64,000 bases of DNA, from contig JAMXBD010000403.1 in assembly GCA_024138025.1 (NCBI GenBank), positions 972,361-1,036,360 of the forward strand, in the 5' to 3' direction. The translations under genes and the position numbers were made by a program. Under the pieces are notes generated by a model, which did not search any database, was not told the DNA's origin, and worked only from the letters and a program-made list of their open reading frames with translations. The stretch comes from Combretum micranthum (lineage: Eukaryota > Streptophyta > Magnoliopsida > Myrtales > Combretaceae). Shown here one piece after another: positions 1-12,480 of the stretch (positions are counted from its first letter, which is position 1; each line of letters starts with the position of its first letter).

Positions 1-248
1 TATTTGTTTCGCTTTCTTTCGTTTGTATAATTAATATTATTATAATGGATTAAATTATAGAATTGATGATGTGGTTAGGAGTTTTGTTGTTGTTGACTTG
101 GTTATGCTCTAATTATGTTGTCATTTTGGTTAATAATAAATAGTAGGGTGAGTAATGGATTACCAAGTGGTGCAGTGGTTTCAGCCAAGTGCATACAGGA
201 TATATTAGGAATTGCTAAGTGGAAAAGGAAAAAAAAGTGCTTTGCGGT
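1..248. other. AT-rich sequence, no gene seen
   Basis: No coding sequence or repeat structure is recognised here. If the transporter gene at 2748-9124 has its first exon upstream of the window, this is part of its first intron; that is inference. Confidence 0.4.
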
Positions 249-663
249 TAGGCTGTAAACCAGTCGAGTCGATACAATATCAAATTCGAACTCGACTTGA
301 ATAAAAAACTCAAACCTTGGACTTGAACTCGATCGAGCTTTGATTTTTAGGCTCGAACTTGGCTCGATTTGATATTCGATAAACTCGAACTTGGCTCAAT
401 TAAGCTCAATTATTTTTTAATATTGATTTAATTATAAAAAGTATTTAATATACGATAAACTTGTGCTCGATTTGACTTGATTTAATACTCAATTAAGCTC
501 GCGAGCTCTTTGAACTGAGTATTTTAAAGCTCGAACTTGAACTGGATAGCTACTCATGTAGCTTGATTTCGAGCTCGACTCGATTATAAGTGAGTTGAAT
601 TTTAGCTTTCGTTGAGTCGAACTCGAGTAACTCGTGAGATATCTCGACTCGTTTACAGTCCTA
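249..663. mobile_element. hAT-like MITE, TCGA-rich
   Basis: A 415 bp non-coding element rich in CTCGAACT/GAGCTCGA motifs. The left end reads TAGGCTGTAAAC and the right end, reverse-complemented, reads TAGGACTGTAAACGAG, so the termini are inverted repeats. The flanks at 241-248 (TTTGCGGT) and 664-671 (TCTGTAGT) agree at 5 of 8 positions, and all three differences are transitions, as expected for an aged 8-bp target duplication. The 8-bp target and a CTGTAAAC-type terminus are typical of non-autonomous hAT elements. A second, more degraded member lies at about 56838-57307. Confidence 0.65.
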
Positions 664-1062
664 TCTGTAGTAGTTTCCTCTGGTGATCAAATGATTTCTA
701 GGTTGTTTGATCTAGGGCTATCAATGCCGGTGTTCAAAATTTGTAAAATCAATTAATTATTGCAAAATTAAATTGTTTTTTGATATGTCTTATTTCTTTA
801 GGCATGTTGCCTATTGTTGAATTTGTCTCTATCTTTTTCCAATCTTGGAATAAGTTGTGTTCCAACAAAATTCTTTTTCCTTTTGTTTGAAATTTACCTA
901 GTTATGTCTTATTTCGTTAGGCATGTTGCCTAGTTTTGAATCTGTCTCTATAATTTTTGCCCTTTTCTAATCTTGCAATAAGGTGCGTTCCAACAAAACA
1001 CCTCTTTTTGTTTGAAATTTATCCAATTAAGAATAGATTCTTGAGGTATGGATTTTTTTCTT

Positions 1063-1396
1063 GTGTTAATATCATGGATGGTATTTGAAGTTTGATAAAA
1101 TATGCAATTAAGTATCCAGACTTTTAAATTGATCAATTTAGTACGTAAATTTTGAAATTAATTAATTTGATATTTAAAAGAACTTTTCTTGCATGCCATC
1201 AGTACTTTCGTAAAGTTCTTTAAGGTACTAAATTGATCAATTTCAAAGTTTTTTTGGTATTAAATTGATTAATTTAAAAATTTAGATACTAAATTGATCA
1301 ATTTAAAAATTTAGATACTAAATTGATCAATTTCAAAGTTTAGATACCTAATTGCGCATTTTGTCAATCTTCAGGTATTATTTGTAATATTAACCC
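1063..1396. mobile_element. Mutator-like MITE, family M1, copy a
   Basis: The ends are inverted repeats: the left end contains GTTAATATCATGGATGGTAT and the right end, reverse-complemented, begins GGGTTAATATTACAAATAAT. The interior repeats the near-palindrome AAATTGATCAATTT several times. Flanking 9-mers 1054-1062 and 1397-1405 match at 6 of 9 but are T-rich, so they are weak evidence. Similar termini and interior occur at 15583-15898 and 28538-28786, where target duplications are clearer. Confidence 0.6.
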
Positions 1397-1603
1397 TCTT
1401 TTTGTTTTCTTAATTTTAATCCATGGGCGTTTTCTTTGTAGCATTTGTCTGCCTCAGGCTCTATATAGTGGATTACATGAGGAATAGCTAAGTTGGGTAA
1501 AAATTAAAAAATTTTCATTTCCTATTCCTATAAAATATTTCTTTCTTTTTCAGACCATGTGAAGTATTTTAAGTGTGGGATGAATGGAATCTGTATCGCT
1601 TTG

Positions 1604-1700
1604 CAGCTCTTTGGCAATTCAATAAAAGTATAAATAGTGAGAAAAATTTTACAGCTCTTTGGTAATTCGATAATAGTATAAACAGTGAGAAAAATTTTAC
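1604..1700. repeat. Tandem duplication, about 48 bp x 2
   Basis: Two adjacent units begin CAGCTCTTTGG and end GAGAAAAATTTTAC, with a few substitutions between them. No function is suggested. Confidence 0.85.
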
Positions 1701-2747
1701 ATAGGGCCCGCTGAGTGGTAACACCAGAAATAATTCCATAACAAACTCACAAAGATAAGCAAGCAAGCACTAGAGTTTGGAAAAGCTACATTTCAAGGGA
1801 ATAAAGAGAAAGAAATATCTGTCTTGTAGGTAACTAGGGTAACCCAACTTGAGGCCCTTCCAAGGACTATTCATTCTTATGAGCTTGTAGGGCCATTTTA
1901 TCGGCTTAGGCATCCTTTTGTTTTTGATGGCTAGTTCAATATTTTAAATTTCATATGTGCTTTTTTTTTTTTTTGGTACTTGTGTGGAAATACAAAAAAT
2001 AGCTCACTGTGCTTCAGGAATAAAAGGAAAAAAAAAAAAAAAGAAGAAGAAACTAGGTTAAACCAAACAAAATCCTTGCTACCGGTGGATTTCCAAGACA
2101 GACGGCATTTCTTGCAGGCAAAATATATTACATTGATGCTGCAAGAGCACAGCTGTGCGGGGAGAAAGGACTGGAGACTGGGAAGGTGAGGATGGGACAG
2201 GACCTGATGTAGCTCCTTGCCATGTTGAAGGGTAATACAAACTATTACAGACCTCCAGATTTTGTGATGGGAATGCAGACTCAGAGAAGAGGTGGGAGAA
2301 GCTTGTTCATTGTATGGAATTTCGGATTCTAGGCAAACCAGAGAATGAAAGCATGCCTGGATGGATTTGTTACATCATGCATTTGTTCCACTCTACCTGA
2401 GATGGAGATCTCAGCATCTCCCAAGCATGAAGGATTTATTGCATAATAAATTTAAATGAGGAGAAAATTATTGGATCTTATTATTAGCTCTTATATGAGA
2501 AAAGTAGTTTTATTTTCTCTTGCTAGGAATTGGCTGCCTTGTTGATGGTGATAAACCTTACTTTGAAAGATATGGAGGTTTTCTTATTTATATTTCTGGC
2601 TGCACTGGCTTGTGGTGGAATTTGGATGATGTTCTAAACTTTGATCATAATGTTAATTGTTTTGATTTGCACTGTTGGTTCTATAGTAAATGTTGAACTC
2701 TTTGTTTGACTTATGACTAAGCACTTTCTGTCTTTCTAAATTTTCAG

Positions 2748-5700
2748 TTCCAATTGGTTTCTATGGATTGCAGCATTTCCTTTCCATGTTGGGTTCATTG
2801 GTTCTCATTCCACTTGTTATAGTTCCTGCCATGGGTGGATCTCATGTGAGCAATTATGAATCTTTTCTTTTTTAATTAAAGAAAGTTAATGTAATTGCTG
2901 AAGAAGCTAAATGTGACTGGAGCTGAGATTGTAGGAGGACACTGCAGCTGTGGTGTCAACGGTGCTCTTTATGTCTGGAGTGACCACATTGTTGCATACA
3001 TTTTTTGGTTCAAGATTGCCCTTAATCCAAGGTCCATCTTTTGTTTACCTAGCGCCTGCTCTTGCCATCATCAACTCACCTGAATTCCAAGGTCTAAGTG
3101 GAAATGTGAGCTAATCAGTTACTTGTTGCAACTTAATTATGATTTATTTTTTTCTTACTTTGCATATCTTGAGCAGCATGTAGACAACAAATATATTTAT
3201 ATATATTATATGTTGTTTCCCCGCTTTTTCGACTTAATGTTTACCCTGTCATTGGCTGTCACAAAAGTTATTGCTGCACCTTGACAGTGTCCAACAGTTT
3301 GGTGATATTGGAGTTACCCATATCTTAATATCTGATAGAAGGCACCATCCATCGGTTCCATGACCAATCTATATGCATTTTATATGCCTTTACTGTTGCA
3401 AAACAATCTGAAAGACAACAGTGAAGGAGTGACCATGTAAATCATCTGAGATGAGGTAGTTGTCTTCTTGTTTAGGAGGCAGAAAGAGGAAGTAAAATGG
3501 AAAGGCACTGCCTCTCTTTCTAATATGTCAGGGAAGGGGAAAGAAAACTCTACTTGCCTGCCTGTGCAGGAGAACTACAATGGACCAAGAGGCCTTGGTA
3601 GCCTGTGATTGTAGGAGTAATTTATTTCTAAATCTGTGATGATGCCATTCCTTCATTCTAGTTTGTTGGAATTAGGCATGTCCTTTGGGGTATTTGCAAC
3701 CGTTTGTGATTGTAGGAGAGTAGGAGTAATACTGGAGCTAGCTTTTCCTTTGTAAGTCCTCCTGGGAATAGTAAAATTGGTAAGGAGCAGTATTGGTGAC
3801 AATGTGGACTATCCAATAGGTCCGAAAAGCTAAAATATTATGAAACTTTAGCAGTGATTGTCTTCTAGCTGCACCAAGTAGAAGTGGCATCTCTCATCTT
3901 TTAAAAGTTGACATGTTGACAAATCCATTGTAGTTCTGCTCTCAATATCAGTGCATGAATATAAAGGATCAAGACCTAGAGTTAGCAGCTTTCTTTTCTT
4001 TATATATATACTTGTTACTTTAGAAAACACTGCCAATCCCTCATATGTTGTTTGTATGGCAGAATTTCAAGCACATTATGAAAGAGCTACAAGGCGCAGT
4101 GATTATTGTTCAGCTTTTCAAGTGGTACTTGGGTACAGTGGACTCATGTCACTATTTCTCAGGTAGACTTGGGTCTTTGGTTTGCATTCTGGAATATACT
4201 ACTTGCCAATTTGTGATAGTGTTATTGAGAATGAAGTTTGACTGATTATGCATACGCAAATGATGATTAATAGCCACCCAAATTTCTTCTGAAAATTCAG
4301 TCGAATGTATTTAGGTCCCTTATTTGTATTCTAGGTAATCTTCTCCATATTGTACTCCCATGCAAATGTTATTTAGAACCTTGAATGAGCAGCATGGTTG
4401 CAAGATACTTCATATTGCATATCAGTGTAGCTTTTATATAGCTTGCTTTTTAAAAGAATGTTATCATTAGAGATATCTTGACACCTCAACCTCTGGTTGA
4501 ATGATATGCATTGCTTAATGCAAAACTGTATACAAATTAAGCCTTGTCATCGTGGTATCTGATCAAGCAATCTAAGTTCTGAATAGTTGCAGGTTATAAG
4601 CGAAAGAAAACCTTTAAACCCAAAGAAAAACCTTTGGGGGGGATCTGGCTGCTTAGAATTTGCCAAAATGCAAAATAAATTGCTAAAATTTTTGAAGTGG
4701 AAGAAATGGAGTTGTTATGGGCTTTTTCTTGCCTAGTGAATCAAGCCAAGAGAATACTGTAAAATCAAATACATAGACTGGAACTAATTAAGCCCTCGCT
4801 CTCCTAGTTAGCTGTCTGTCTTTTCATTTTGCGTTACCAAAATTGTGAAATCGAATACTTTTCTAAAAATTCCAATATTTTTGTATTTTCCTTTTTCTGT
4901 TTTTTTCCCCCCTCAAATGCCGTTTAAGATGTCTAGTCAAATTTTTTCTGTCTGCTTGATTCTAATACATGATTTATCAGCAAATAGCAACTGTAAATTT
5001 GCTTGGCATAAATGATGGGTCTACTAGCTGCATTGTATATAATGCTTGACCATCTTATGTGAATCACATTTATGTGTATCTTTCAGGTTAATCAATCCGG
5101 TGGTTGTGTCCCCAACTATTGCTGCTGTTGGGCTTTCGTTTTATAGTTATGGTTTTCCTTTGGTTGGGACCTGCCTTGAAATTGGTGTACTTCAGATATT
5201 GCTAGTTATAATTTTTTCACTTGTAAGTGCAATGCATCCTCATGGTTCCTGCTCCCATTGACTCTGTGTTAGGATGCTGTACTGTGCAGCAAGCTTCATT
5301 GTCTCATTAAATTTCACTCTTTGATGGATTATCTGTAATGTTGTCTTTGTTGTGGCAGTATCTTCGCAAGATATCAGTTTTGGGCCATAGGGTTTTTCTC
5401 ATCTATGCGGTAATTACCCTTTTTCCCAAAGTATAGGTGGTTTTGACTTGCAGAATTCTTTAATTGAATTCATAATCTTTAATTGATTGATAATTGAACA
5501 GCATATAGTTGTGTAAATTCCTTTGGCTCCCTTGTCATTTCCAGGTTCCATTGGGTCTTGCTATCTCTTGGGCTGTTGCTTTCCTTCTGACTGAAGCTAA
5601 GGTTTATACCTATAAGGGTTGTGATGTAAATATTCCAACCTCAAATATAATCTCTGAGCACTGCAGAAAACATATTTCTAGGATGAAGTATTGCAGAGTT

Positions 5701-8700
5701 GATACCTCGCAAGCTTTAAAATCTTCTCCCTGGTTTAGATTTCCTTATCCATTGCAATGGGGAACTCCGGTCTTTACGTGGAAGATGGCCATTGTCATGT
5801 GCATTGTATCAATAATCTCATCTGTTGATTCAGTAAGCTTTCTGTATTACATTTGCTCAAACAAGTGATCATCTTCGTTAAATCCTCTTTTTTTTTTTTG
5901 GTCTTTTCCTCTTGACTCTATGCTTTTTTAGACTTTTCTTCACAAAAACTCCGATTATATTGATTATTGATCCACAAGTGCTGTCTCATAAAGTTGGAAG
6001 AATAAAACTCAGACATCAATTGGTAAGCCTGGGTGTGTGTATTTCTATCATACTTTCCATTCAGCTTGTGACCCTTAGGATGTTACTTGAAAATTGCACC
6101 TGTTTTAATGTTTGTCTCAAATGTTAAAACCCTAGTGCAATTTCCAAGTATGTCATAAATTGAATGAAATGTATTGCTCAAATGGGTGCTGCACTCAACT
6201 TAGCTATCCATTTCTTGATGACTGGCATGATCTTTGGAGAGTTTCATTTTTCTATCCAATTTGAAGGGGCCTTTTTTCTCATTTGGTTACTCTCTAATAA
6301 CATCTTTCTGAGAATATGGAATGATCCATCAAGAGTTTTGATCATCCGCAGGCAATTCTTTTGTTTTGTATCCTTGTATAATATTTGGCCCAAGTAGGAC
6401 TTTCAATTAGACAAACTGTCACATAACACCAAGTTGGGAAACTGGATGTATGTGGGTTTACAGAGTAAGGAACTTTTGCTGGACAGGATGCAAGTAAAGC
6501 ATGGTATTACCATAGAGGAGAAGTTGAAAAGCATGTTGTGAGTTGGGAAAATGCTAAAAATTTAAAGGAGAGTTCTTTGTGCCAAGATTCATACTCTTGT
6601 CATTGAAGGACATGAATAGAATTTACTCTTCCTGAGAGAGACCTAAGAGTAACAGATGCATATACTTCATTGGCTGCTCAACTGATTGGGGCTAGCACTT
6701 TGAGGCAGGGAGCAAGAGGAAAGTGTTTTTTCTTTTTTGGAATATTATGGACACGAAGAAACATTGAGATCTTTACTTCATAATTTATCCTCTGAGAGAA
6801 TTATGTGTTGCCCTGATTAGAGTCATTAGAGAGAATGTTCAACAAGGAGATTGGTCTTTCTTTGGTTTAGGTACTAGAACTAGTGGATTTACAGGTCTTT
6901 CACCCAAAAGAAAAAGAGAACAGTTTCACTAGGAAAATATGGTAATTTCTGCATATTGATTAATGTGTGAATGTGAATGCAATTGGTGAACAGTTTAAAC
7001 GAGTTGTTAATACCTAACTTATACTCTATTCTCAACATCCGTCTCAATTTTCCTTAATCAGGAAACAATGGAGTTCTTCAACATATGTGGAGGTCAAGAA
7101 AGACAACTTAAAATAGAGGATGACATACTTAGCCAAAAAAGAAAATATAGCAGAGGATGTGCTACAGCTGTTTCTTTTGTGAATGATGCTGAACAGTTTG
7201 CATTTTCTTGGACTGCCTTCTGGAACTCAGACTTGTATGGAGCTTATTGGTTCAATATGTGAGAATTGCGGAATTTTGAGAGGATGGTGAAATAACTTTG
7301 CAGAAGGACCAATTTCTGTCACTGCTAGCATAATTGTGGTTTGATGTTGAGAGAGAAAATCAATTTTTTAAATGCAAAAAATACAAGATTTTTTGCTTTG
7401 GAATGAGCTTGTTTTCTTTATTCAGTGACTCTTGGTACTGTGGACAATGGTTTTGATATTGCCTAGGTCTTCCCTGACTCTATATTGCTGATGATCCTGT
7501 GAAGATACTTTAGTTCCTATAATGAATTTATAATACTAAAGCATGTGGCTATTTAGACTTACTATTGTTAATTCAGTGTTAACCCCAACCTACTCCCTGT
7601 GAAAAAGTTATGGAAAAATCCATATTTCATAAAGTAATATATTTGTTTCTGTTTTATCAGGTTGGTTCATATCATGCATCATCTTTGTTGGTTGCATCAC
7701 GGCCTCCGACACCAGGGGTTGTAAGTCGAGGGATTGGTATTGAGGGCCTTTCAAGTGTCTTGGCTGGTCTTTGGGGTACAGGAACTGGGTCATCTACGTT
7801 AACTGAGAATGTGCACACAATTGCAGTGACTAAAATGGGAAGCCGTCGGACAGTTGAAGTAGGTGCATGTGTATTGATAGTGCTATCTCTTGTAGGTAAG
7901 TCTGCTCTCTGATAAATTTTTAAATTAACTCAATCCAAACAAATTTTAATTTGCAAAGCTACCACCTATTATTTGTAGCGTACCTATGTAGCTCTTGTCA
8001 TAACCTGCATGTAATTGCTGAAAATATGGGCATCCTAGTGATTAGTCTGTATATTTGTAAACATGAAAAACATAGCTCAATATATTTGTCTGTTAATGCC
8101 TTGTCCTACGTCACAGGTAAAGTTGGAGGATTTATTGCCTCAATTCCTCAAGTCATGGTTGCAGCACTTCTTTGTTTCATGTGGGCGATGCTTGCTGCTT
8201 TAGGTCTGTCTAACTTGAGGTATAGTGAGGCTGGAAGCTCACGGAATATAATCATAGTTGGCCTCTCTTTGTTTTTCTCCCTTTCAATACCAGCCTATTT
8301 TCAGCAGTATGGAATATCTCCCAACAGCAACCGCTCTGTTCCAAGTTATTTCCAGCCATATATTGTTGCTTCTCATGGACCATTCCGTAGCAAGTTTGCA
8401 GGGGTATGCTTCCAACTTTCCTGTAGTAGTTACTCTGCTATCTAACATTAGTTTCCTAATCAAATACTGGAACAAGTATGTGGCAATGATGTAATATAGT
8501 GAATAGCTCTACTGCTTTTCTGTGCCCATGGGAAGGGGAGCATGAACTTGGATTATGCTTTGGTCTCTCTCTTAACGTTGGGCAAGATTTTTCCAAGGTC
8601 TATTTGAACCTTCTGATAATTCCTTCCACATGATTCAGGGTCTCCTTTCATAATACCTAATTTAGCCAAAAGAGGGGAGAGGGGATGAGGGGAGTGGGAA

Positions 8701-9124
8701 GAATCAATTGTTTTTGCTGTTTTACAATTTGCAAAATCTTAGAAATGAATCTCTGAGTACTCTTAATGTGATATTGTGACCACATTACCTCCATCTGGTT
8801 TGAAATGACTGACTTTTATCGATAAATGGAAATATATTGCTCTTACATCAGAAAATTCTGTAAATAGTTTGGTTCTCTTTCTGAAAGTTGTTGTACCTGC
8901 AGGTAAACTATGTTGTGAACACACTGTTGTCTTTGCACATGGTTATTGCTTTTCTTGTGGCTGTTGTACTGGATAACACTGTTCCTGGTAGTAAAGCAGA
9001 AAGAGGTGTATATGTCTGGACAGAACGCGAAGCTGCAAGGAGGGAACCTGCTGTTATGAAGGACTATGAGCTACCTTTCAGAGTTGGCAAGTTCTTCAGA
9101 TGGGTGAAATGGGTTGGATTGTGA
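2748..9124 (+). CDS. NAT12-like: Nucleobase-ascorbate transporter, NAT12-like (3' nine exons, frameshifted)
   Basis: Membrane permease of the NAT/NCS2 family. Members move purines, uracil or ascorbate with cations; the substrate of the plant NAT11/12 branch is uncertain. Exons read by eye: 2748-2845, 2935-3105, 4063-4162, 5087-5222, 5359-5409, 5545-5832, 7661-7895, 8117-8403 and 8903-9124 (TGA). Every intron is GT..AG and phases agree except across 4063-4162. The first seen exon encodes VPIGFYGLQHFLSMLG with the family QH motif. Exon 7661-7895 encodes GTGTGSSTLTENVHTIAVTK, the NAT signature region. The C-terminus is KFFRWVKWVGL. About 528 codons are visible; NAT12 proteins also have a long hydrophilic N-terminal domain, which is missing here. 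Exon 4063-4162 lacks one base near 4108: the frame passes from ELQGAVII to the +1 frame that continues SAFQVVLGYSGLMSLFLR. It is either a pseudogene, a null allele or an assembly error; all other exons are well preserved. Confidence 0.9.
5833..7660 (+). other. Long intron of the NAT12-like gene
   Basis: A 1.83 kb intron bounded by GTAAGC and TTATCAG. Short open frames inside it resemble nothing I recognise. The other introns are 89, 957, 924, 136, 135, 221 and 499 bp. Confidence 0.75.
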
Positions 9125-10446
9125 GCGGAAGTAGCTTTTTTGTCAGTTTGGAGGAGTATTATTTATAAGGAGTCTGTCTTTACCAAAACGTGATTCTATT
9201 CCGTTGCGAGTCCTTTGGCCAGCATTCTGAGCTCTGGTTCTGTTCAAGATTGGACCTGGCTATAGATGTTCCTGGATGAGCTATCGTGTAAATTGAGGAT
9301 GCAATTGAATATGGTTGTGCTGTAATCTTCTAAGTGTTAAGAGATGTAACTAGTTGAGATGCTGGAATTTCCAGATGAACATATTAAGCTGTCATTCGGC
9401 ACGCTTTTGAATCGATCTTGTATATTCTTTTCGAATTCATCTTCCTTGGCTCGCTGTCTACACATTTGAATCGGAACCAAGTTAAGAAATTTTTGAAGTA
9501 TTCATTTACATTTATGTATGTGTATGTCTTCAAATTGATTTGGGTCTGCCTTCCTCTTGAGGCTTTTGTGGACATTTAGTCGTTATAAATTCAATTTTGA
9601 CCGTCCTACATCTCAAAGTCTTTCGGTTTGTAGGTTTTTTTTTAATCTGTATCTTATCTGTATTTGATCTGCATTTATATTATATATGTATTTGATTTGT
9701 AAGGTTTGTTTATATTAAAAATATTTATTTTTTATTTATATCTATTTTTAATTAATAGTTTGGTTAAACTATATATGAAGTAGATGATAAATCAACATTA
9801 AACCAATGAACCAAACATTCCTATCAAATTTGCTATAAATTTTTTATTACAGCACAGCGCTAGTAATTGTAGTTTCTCGCCGTAAGTGCGACAGAGATCA
9901 TGAAGTTGGGTCACTTCCTAGTGTGATGTGAGGAAGCAAGTCTCCTCGGATGCTTCTTTGAAGTTTGTGCATCAGAGGCCCAGGACATGAAGCAGTAGCT
10001 TCGAAAGAGTGTGTTTATTTGTTGGTACTAAGGCTGTACGGTAATGGTCGGTTTGTCATTTGGGTGAGGGGGTGTATGACCCGGCGCTAATATTAAGCAG
10101 TGCATGCATGTGTCTCGTGGAGCTGTTTTGTTGTTCTTGTCTAAGTGGGCGATGTATCGTCAACATGTGCCATTTGTACTGCTACAGGGACTAGGGACTA
10201 GGGACTAGGGAGGGTTTTCATGGAAGTAGTTCAAATTAAAAAGAGTGAAAATAGGACTTTGGAGTGGGGTTGATATGCTCACTTGAGGGATTTAAATTGC
10301 AGAAAACACTGAATGAAAAAAAGTTTTTTTTTTTTTTTTTTTTTCAGAGCATAAATATTCCAGAGCTTGTACGATTTTCTCCCTAATGAGTCCTAAGAAG
10401 TTTCTACTTGTCTATATATGGAATTAAAAAAAAAAAAAGGAAAAAA
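9125..10446. other. 3' flank of the transporter gene, no further gene seen
   Basis: The first few hundred bases probably include the 3' UTR; I could not place a poly(A) site. From about 9627 to 9830 the sequence is AT-rich with repeated ATCTGTATTTGAT-like motifs resembling, in reverse orientation, the MITE at 52170-52424, and may be a related relic. GGGACTA occurs three times in a row near 10189-10211, and a long T run lies at 10324-10344. Confidence 0.45.
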
Positions 10447-11400
10447 GATGATTAGATTAATATCCCATGTAACAAATAATGCTATTATCTCATCATCACC
10501 ATCTAATTTTACAACCACTAGTACATCATACAACCGCTATAAGTATTCTTATAGTTGCTGCTGCTACCATGATCACCATCATCATTAGTATAATACTATC
10601 ATCAAATCGCTACTATCATCACAACATTATTACCTCTACAATAACGCATGACACTGTAATTAATACAATATTAGCAGCAAACCATAACCATCATCAACAT
10701 TATTGGTAGTATTATAATGATAGTTGTGTGCAAAAGCAATAGTGTTGGTGGTGGTGGCATTTATGACGATGAATGAGCGGTATTGATATGAAAAAATATA
10801 GTTAAAATAAATAGATGATAACACCAATTGTAGTATCACAAACAAAATAAAATATAAAAAAAATCTTGTGACGAACCTAGCATTAAAAATTTGTACTTTC
10901 TCACTTTTATTATCTTGCATAGTGTTGTATTAGGAAATAAATGCTCCTTAAGTATTTTATCGTATCTATCTAATAGTTTTTGGGTGTATTCGCAGCTTTT
11001 ACGAGCAAGATTATGCAGCAAAAGTCAAAGATGTAATACAATCAAATTTCTTGGAGAGTGATATGACAAATATGGGATTTGATCAAATACAATAAAGCTT
11101 GAAACGTCTTGCCGTCTTTCCAAATTGACATGCAAAGGAAATGGCACGAATACGTGAACACGCGGTGGCTTAATAAACATGCATCAACTCATAGCCTGAA
11201 AATCGTAAACAGAAAAAAACGTTTTCATTATGGCTGTATCTCTTACCATGGTATTCTGTTACGTCTCGTTATCCGACATGACAGTTTTGCGAACAGTAGC
11301 TTATATCGGCGATCACGTTTCATATCCGTCGATTGGTCCAAGAGAGCAGAAAAGAAACAACATAAATTATGTGGTCTTTGACTCCATCCATGCAAAAAAA
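10447..11400 (+). repeat. CAT/CAC-rich dispersed repeat, copy 1
   Basis: The first ~300 bp is packed with CATCATCACCATC-like trinucleotides. An AT-rich centre follows, then a less AT-rich tail from about 10960. The same order occurs at 62705-63590 and in the split copy at 56700-62250. Tail motifs shared by copies include TTTTTGGGT-TATT, CAAG(C/A)(A)G-TTATGCAGCA-like, TTCTTGGA, GGAAAT(G/T)GCACGAAT and AACG(T)TTTTCA(T/C)T. No open frame is conserved among copies, so the short ORFs in it are not called as genes. Class is unknown. Confidence 0.7.
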
Positions 11401-12404
11401 GCTTCGGTAATAATAATGGCACGTTTAATATATACGTGATGAATAAATTAATTATTATTTTACATATAATTATATTTTAAAATTATAAATATGATAATTA
11501 TTAAAAAAATATCTATCACCTTTAATATACATCAAAATATAATCGATAGTTTTTCATTACGTCTATACATTTACATATCATCTATCAAATATTTTAACAT
11601 ATCTGTTTGGTTGGGAAAATTTTTGGATAGTTTTATTACAATACTAATAATTGGACTTTTCTCCATACACGTTTCAGTGTGTGGTTGTCCCTGCCCAATT
11701 AATCGGAATGTTATATAAATGTACATTATACACGTTTTAAATGAATACGAGCACCCATATAATTATATTTTAAGGATTTATTTATTTAAAAAATCTTACC
11801 ACTTTATCCCTAACATTTTAAAGATAAGTTCTTTTATCTTTTAGGTTTTATGGTTCTATATACTTATAAATAATACCCTTAATAAAATAAAAATATATAA
11901 TAAACAACTATCAAAAGACATAATTAAAAAACCTTACTATATCAAATCCTTGTAGAAAATCCCAAAAGAGTTAAAAGATCTCGTCCATTACGAAGGATCT
12001 CATTAGTATGGAAACCTGTTTCAAACACTCCGATGGGATCCTCACAAATATTATTGTGATTTCTTCAATTGGTTTACTCGTGATGTTTCCACAACCACTG
12101 TAATAAAGCACTACTCTATTTTTTTTTCTATTTTCTTTTATAATTTTTTTTATATTTGAAATTTATAATAATCATTTAAAAATAATTTTTCCGACTGAAT
12201 AATTTATTTTCCATTATATATTCTTTTTCATATTTGAAATGTTATGATTGGTGACTTTTTTATTTTTTCAAAGTATGAAAGTGGTAATTTTTTTTCCGCA
12301 TTCTTTTTGTGTTATTTACCTTTCAACTTTTCTGTATATAATTCCTCCACGGTCTGTCATTTTAAAACGGTTAGAAAAAGCCCATCGTCATATCCTTCTT
12401 TGTT

Positions 12405-12480
12405 TTTTTTTTTTTTAATCATTAAGGAGTCGAACCTGAGATATCTCAGAGATCAGGAGATGGCAATAGATTATAATTCG
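12405..12480 (-). repeat. Possible SINE tail (B-box-like motif and A-tail)
   Basis: On the minus strand, CAGGTTCGACTCC, close to a pol III B box (GGTTCGANTCC), is followed after about ten bases by an A run. This is the order expected for the 3' part of a tRNA-derived SINE. No convincing A box was found, so it may be chance or a relic. Confidence 0.3.

Larger units (their letters stand above)
664..2747. other. Non-coding region upstream of the first visible transporter exon
   Basis: I looked for the hydrophilic N-terminal exon of the NAT12-type transporter (proline-rich, ending in a segment like MKY-LRD-PGL before VPIGFYG) and did not find it. The stretch is either a long first intron or upstream flank. 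It holds the MITE at 1063-1396, a 48-bp tandem duplication at 1604-1700, a T run near 1961-1976 and an A run near 2028-2042. Confidence 0.5.

Noticed and set aside
3848..4036. Minus-strand ORF within the transporter
   Set aside because: Intronic, no family match.
7951..8445. 164-codon ORF as a separate gene
   Set aside because: It reads through intron sequence into exon 8117-8403 of the transporter; the real boundaries are the splice sites.
10479..10709. His-rich 76-codon ORF
   Set aside because: Same triplet repeat family as above; frame not conserved.
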